From positions 4,030,001 to 4,094,000 of the forward strand of contig NZ_CP025815.1 in NCBI RefSeq assembly GCF_003352045.1: a stretch of 64,000 bases of DNA, given 5' to 3'. Of this stretch, positions 60,687-64,000 are shown one piece after another. The notes beneath the pieces are model-generated. The model ran no database searches, was not told the DNA's origin, and saw only the letters and a program-made list of their open reading frames with translations. Positions within the stretch are counted from its first letter, which is position 1, and every line of letters starts with the position of its first letter. The stretch comes from Sulfitobacter sp. JL08 (GTDB lineage Bacteria; Pseudomonadota; Alphaproteobacteria; Rhodobacterales; Rhodobacteraceae). Both the position numbers and the translations under genes were made by a program.

Positions 60687-63119
60687 ATGCGTTCACAGAA
60701 CATATTTCTTTGTCCAATTTACATTATTCTAAGCGTTGCTTCGTTCAATTCGTCTTCAATGGCGCAAGAAACCGTGGACACACCGGCAGCAGAAAATAGT
60801 GTAAAGGTGGATGCAGGCCTAACGCTTTCGGAAGAATTCACCGACAATGTTTTTCAGACCGCTAACGATAAGAAAAGTGACTTCGTCACGGTCTTTGCTC
60901 CCTGGATCGAGCTTTCGCTTCTATCCAGGGACTATGAACTTAGCTTTGGAGCTGACGCAGAAATTGGAAGATACGCCACTTATTCCAGCGAAAACTACGA
61001 AGACTATGGGTTATACGCAGATGGCCGTTTCAGGTTGGGCGATAGCCTGTTCGCTTTCGGAGGGCTGGACTATGCCCGGGAGCATGAAGAACGTAGTTCA
61101 CCGGACAGCGTAAACGGGCTTGAACCTACAAAGTATCATGAAACGAGCGGTTATTTCGGAATCGGCGGGCAATTAAATGGTAACTCTTTCCGTCTGGGGG
61201 TGAATGCGCGCGATCTGGATTTTGATGACACGCCCGCTGCTGGCGGTACAACCATCAATAGCAGTGACCGTGATCGGCAAGAGCTGGAATTTGGTGGCAG
61301 GCTTGGCGTGGCGCAAATCACAAATGGCGAAGTTTTCGTGCAAGGAATTTTTGACCAGGTTGAGTATGATGACAAGACAGACAGTCAGGGCTATCAACGC
61401 AGCTCTAAGGGGGGGCAGGCTGCTCTTGGCTACAAGGGTCAATGGGGCGATCTTGCCGGAGAGCTGTCGTTCGGGGTCCTGACGCAGAACTTTGACGATC
61501 CGCGGTTTGACACGGTTACCGTGCCCGATTTTGATGTAGATTTGACCTGGCGACCCAGTCGCACAACCCAAATATCCTTCGTGATCGAACGGTCCCTGGA
61601 AGAAACCACTATTACGGGCGCATCGAGCTATGTCTCGACATCAGCCGGCTCCCGTTTGCGGTATCGCGTGGCGCAGAATCTGTCTTTGGCGGGCTATCTC
61701 TTTCTGACCGAGAATGACTTTAAGGGTATTGATCGAACCGATATTTATGCAGAAGCTGGCTTGGGTCTGCGCTATTATCTGGATCCCAGATTTTATCTGG
61801 ATGCAGATTACGCATTCCAGCAACGCTTGTCGGATATTGCTGGCGAGGATTTCGACGAGCACCGCTTCTTTTTGACCTTTGGTTATGATCTAGAGCCGAA
61901 CTTCGAGACGCGACCTGAAGATCGGGCGAGAATAACCAGCTCTGAATTCTATGCCGGTACTCAATTTGGCTATGGCGTTTTGCAAAGCAAAGTCGACGGT
62001 CCAAGGGGTGCTGGCGGCAATCTGACGGCGGATTTCGGCGATCAGGGGCCGGTTGCCGGACTTTTAGGTGGATATCGAACCACGGTGAACGGGTTGGTTC
62101 TGGGGGTCGAGGCAGATATCGAATTTGGCGACATGGAGTGGGTTCATGACGCAGATCGTGATTTTTCGGTCAAGACGGGCAATACGTACGGAGTGAGCGG
62201 GATCGTCGGGTTGAAGACAGTTGCCAGCAATTTTCTATATGGTCGCTTTGGCGTCTTTGCTTCAGAGTTTGAAAGCAAATATCAGAGAGGCGGTAATTCT
62301 ACATCAATTGATGATAGGGTAACCGGCTTCTCATTTGGACTTGGAACAGAGGTACCCTTGGGGCGCGGCCTGTCAGGGCGGATCGAATATCAGATCAGGT
62401 CTTTCTCTGATTATGACATTGGCGCACCTTTGGGAGCAAATGACGACAACTTCGCGAATTTGCAAAGTGCCGTACGCTTTGGAGTAATCTACACATTCGG
62501 CGCGCAAGAAACTCCTGCTCCGTATGTGGCTCCAACAGACTTCTCTGGATTTTACGCCGCTGCTACACTGGGCCACAGTACCTTGCAAAGCGACAATTCG
62601 GGACCAAGACCCACAAGCGCTGCCCCTTCTTTCTTTCTAAATGCGACGCGTTCAGGACAAGGGTTTAGCGGGGGCGCTCTGGCGGGTTATGGTTGGCAGT
62701 ACGGAGCGGTGTACCTAGGCGCAGAAGCTGAATTGGAAGTATCCTCTGCGGGATGGAACGTAGAACGCAGTCCAACCGGGCGCATCTACTCGGCCGAGAA
62801 AGTTGGTTCAGTGGCTGGACTGCTGCGTGTTGGCTATATCGTTAATGATTCTGTTCTGATTTATGGTCGCACGGGGTTGGTCCGTGCAAAATTCGAAACC
62901 GATTACAGCTATTCAGGTACGACTATAAACCAAAGCGATAAACTGGATGGTGCTCTGATAGGATTGGGTGTTGAGTATTCTGTTGGTCCTCGAACGCATT
63001 TGCGGATGGAATACAACTACACTGACTATGACGACTATGAAGTGGACTACGGCACAGGAGTTGACATTTTTGATTCAAAGGAAAGCCGGTTTCAGGTTGC
63101 CCTAGCCTATAAGTTCTAA
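60687..63119 (+). CDS. large outer-membrane protein with three apparent beta-barrels
   Basis: An 810-residue exported protein with a signal peptide (cleavage near residue 31 after SSMA). Residues about 35-405 resemble the beta-barrel porin type found with exopolysaccharide export (many alternating YELSFGADAE, GYLFLTENDF, DPRFYLDADYAFQQRLS strands). Residues about 418-612 and 618-810 are two related 8-strand-type domains, each starting with SxFYAxxxxGxxxLQS and holding a GVEADIEF/GAEAELEV strand. The last residues YKF give the C-terminal aromatic that the BAM machinery recognises. I chose ATG 60687 for the signal peptide; a frame 24 codons longer exists. Function unknown. Confidence 0.82.
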   Translation: MRSQNIFLCPIYIILSVASFNSSSMAQETVDTPAAENSVKVDAGLTLSEEFTDNVFQTANDKKSDFVTVFAPWIELSLLSRDYELSFGADAEIGRYATYSSENYEDYGLYADGRFRLGDSLFAFGGLDYAREHEERSSPDSVNGLEPTKYHETSGYFGIGGQLNGNSFRLGVNARDLDFDDTPAAGGTTINSSDRDRQELEFGGRLGVAQITNGEVFVQGIFDQVEYDDKTDSQGYQRSSKGGQAALGYKGQWGDLAGELSFGVLTQNFDDPRFDTVTVPDFDVDLTWRPSRTTQISFVIERSLEETTITGASSYVSTSAGSRLRYRVAQNLSLAGYLFLTENDFKGIDRTDIYAEAGLGLRYYLDPRFYLDADYAFQQRLSDIAGEDFDEHRFFLTFGYDLEPNFETRPEDRARITSSEFYAGTQFGYGVLQSKVDGPRGAGGNLTADFGDQGPVAGLLGGYRTTVNGLVLGVEADIEFGDMEWVHDADRDFSVKTGNTYGVSGIVGLKTVASNFLYGRFGVFASEFESKYQRGGNSTSIDDRVTGFSFGLGTEVPLGRGLSGRIEYQIRSFSDYDIGAPLGANDDNFANLQSAVRFGVIYTFGAQETPAPYVAPTDFSGFYAAATLGHSTLQSDNSGPRPTSAAPSFFLNATRSGQGFSGGALAGYGWQYGAVYLGAEAELEVSSAGWNVERSPTGRIYSAEKVGSVAGLLRVGYIVNDSVLIYGRTGLVRAKFETDYSYSGTTINQSDKLDGALIGLGVEYSVGPRTHLRMEYNYTDYDDYEVDYGTGVDIFDSKESRFQVALAYKF

Positions 63120-63305
63120 CGGTTGACATACGCGAGCTGCCCGAATGATTTGCATGCGTTTTTGCGTCAAGAAAAAATCTCACTCAAATTGACACATATC
63201 AAAGCGCGAATGTGTAGATTTTTCTACTCTTCGGAGAGAAGGCAAAGAGAGGGACTTCTTTGCTATTCTTTTTAACGCGTCACTTGACGCTAAGGGAGTA
63301 AGAAA

Positions 63306-64000
63306 ATGATCTCGAAAATATTCACTAAGGCCTCTGTGAAAGCTGGTCTCATTGCAGGCTGTGCATCGCTCGCACTTGTCACGTCGCCTCTGGTGTCTGA
63401 CACCGCGTTCGCTCAGCAAGGCTCCGGCAACCAGATGAAGGGCGGAAATTCAGCCGGTAGCGGGCGTGGTGCTAGCGCTGATCAGCATGGCGGCGGTATC
63501 TCTGGAAGGGGCAAAGGTCTGTCCAGCATTTTTAAGGATATGCCAGGCTCAGGCACAAACATCGAGACCCAGATTTTTCGCGGGAAAGGCGAGCGGGTGA
63601 TCATCATCATCGAAGAAGATGACGATAGCGACCGTCCGGACTGGGCCGGAGGCAGTAAGGAATTAAACCCGCACCGCGGTGAAGGGAATACGAGTCCCGG
63701 CACAACAAAGGGTGATCTCTACGGCGACTTGGTTTACCTACTCCGCGATCCAGTAACTGGGCTCCCAATAGAAGTAGATGAGGGCGTTTACGCCGCCTGC
63801 CTCGACACGGCCTGCGTAACATATGAGCCAATCATTGATGGCGAGATCCCGGCGGGCGCGATCGAGGTGGACTTTGGTCGCACCAACATCATGCGTGCAC
63901 CGGATTCAGTTCTTCAGCACTCGCTCGATGAGGTACTGTTGAAACTGGCGGCCGCGACCACTATCGAAACGGATGAAGCCGGGCGTCTCGTGTTGGACGG
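63306..64000 (+). CDS. secreted acidic protein of unknown function, 3' end cut by window
   Basis: An open frame of 231 codons that runs off the end of the window. It begins MISKIFTKASVKAGLIAGC, a signal peptide with expected cleavage after AFA near residue 36, followed by a Gly/Ser-rich stretch (GSGNQMKGGNSAGSGRG), an acidic patch RVIIIIEEDDDSD, then GDLYGDLVYLLRDP and VDFGRTNIMRAPDSVLQHSL. Similar GDLYGDL..RAPDxVL proteins are, from memory, uncharacterised in Rhodobacteraceae. AAGGGAG precedes the ATG. It follows the outer-membrane gene by 186 bases on the same strand. Confidence 0.75.
   Translation, partial: MISKIFTKASVKAGLIAGCASLALVTSPLVSDTAFAQQGSGNQMKGGNSAGSGRGASADQHGGGISGRGKGLSSIFKDMPGSGTNIETQIFRGKGERVIIIIEEDDDSDRPDWAGGSKELNPHRGEGNTSPGTTKGDLYGDLVYLLRDPVTGLPIEVDEGVYAACLDTACVTYEPIIDGEIPAGAIEVDFGRTNIMRAPDSVLQHSLDEVLLKLAAATTIETDEAGRLVLD

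Noticed and set aside
1-64000. CRISPR arrays, rRNA operons, replication origin
   Set aside because: No regularly spaced repeats, no rRNA sequence, and no dnaA-box cluster or parS-like site was seen.

Overview
The window looks like a chromosomal segment of a marine alphaproteobacterium of the Rhodobacteraceae (Roseobacter lineage). The basis is gene content and order: a petP/petR regulatory pair, a petABC cytochrome bc1 operon with a Rhodobacter-type Rieske protein, GlxA-type AraC regulators, ADP-forming acyl-CoA ligase and CaiD genes, queG next to an FzlA-like gene, a RibH2-type lumazine synthase under an FMN riboswitch, and moderately high GC. No species can be named from the sequence alone. 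|| Layout. 1-49.7 kb is a densely packed housekeeping backbone. 0-14 kb: an NDUFA9-like gene (cut by the window edge) facing uppP; a gltD-GFA-GFA-gltB unit joined by 4-base stop/start overlaps; mtgA; an FzlA-like protein; queG; a hydantoinase/oxoprolinase A protein; msrBA. 14-22 kb: a periplasmic glutathione peroxidase, a GlxA regulator, a DMT transporter, HU, an ade-amn purine salvage pair, a VOC protein and a class II aldolase. 22-27 kb: a second GlxA regulator divergent from an acyl-CoA dehydrogenase, a CoA ligase and a CaiD homologue, which read as part of a CoA-linked carnitine/gamma-butyrobetaine pathway. 27-34 kb: a methyltransferase, an SDR protein, the isoprenoid unit xseB-ispA-dxs preceded by an HDAC-like deacetylase, and petP-petR. 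34-43 kb: ilvE, cobO, a DMT transporter, aroC, TPP riboswitch-thiBPQ, ribH2 with FMN riboswitch, a PaiB-like flavin protein and a GST. 43-49.7 kb: petABC with a strong terminator, a Crp/Fnr regulator, mtaB, dapF and tRNA-Lys. || 49.7 kb to the end looks accessory. It starts at the 3' end of tRNA-Lys and carries phage-type small genes (DUF5681), two 1,227-bp IS30 copies in opposite orientation around a DUF1254 gene and an AraC regulator, then a LysR regulator, a third GFA protein, a DUF1059-like peptide, a covalent-flavin oxidoreductase, a methyltransferase, a large outer-membrane protein that appears to hold three beta-barrels in one chain, and the start of a secreted acidic protein. || Two sequence patterns are not explained by the genes. 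One is a TTAGRGWCTRTTTT-like word, found inside or at the end of at least ten backbone genes in several reading frames and not found in the accessory part. The other is an AT-rich dispersed motif (CCGGC..GGATATTT..AAACAGAAGAA) in three intergenic places. Both were read by eye and need a genome-wide count.
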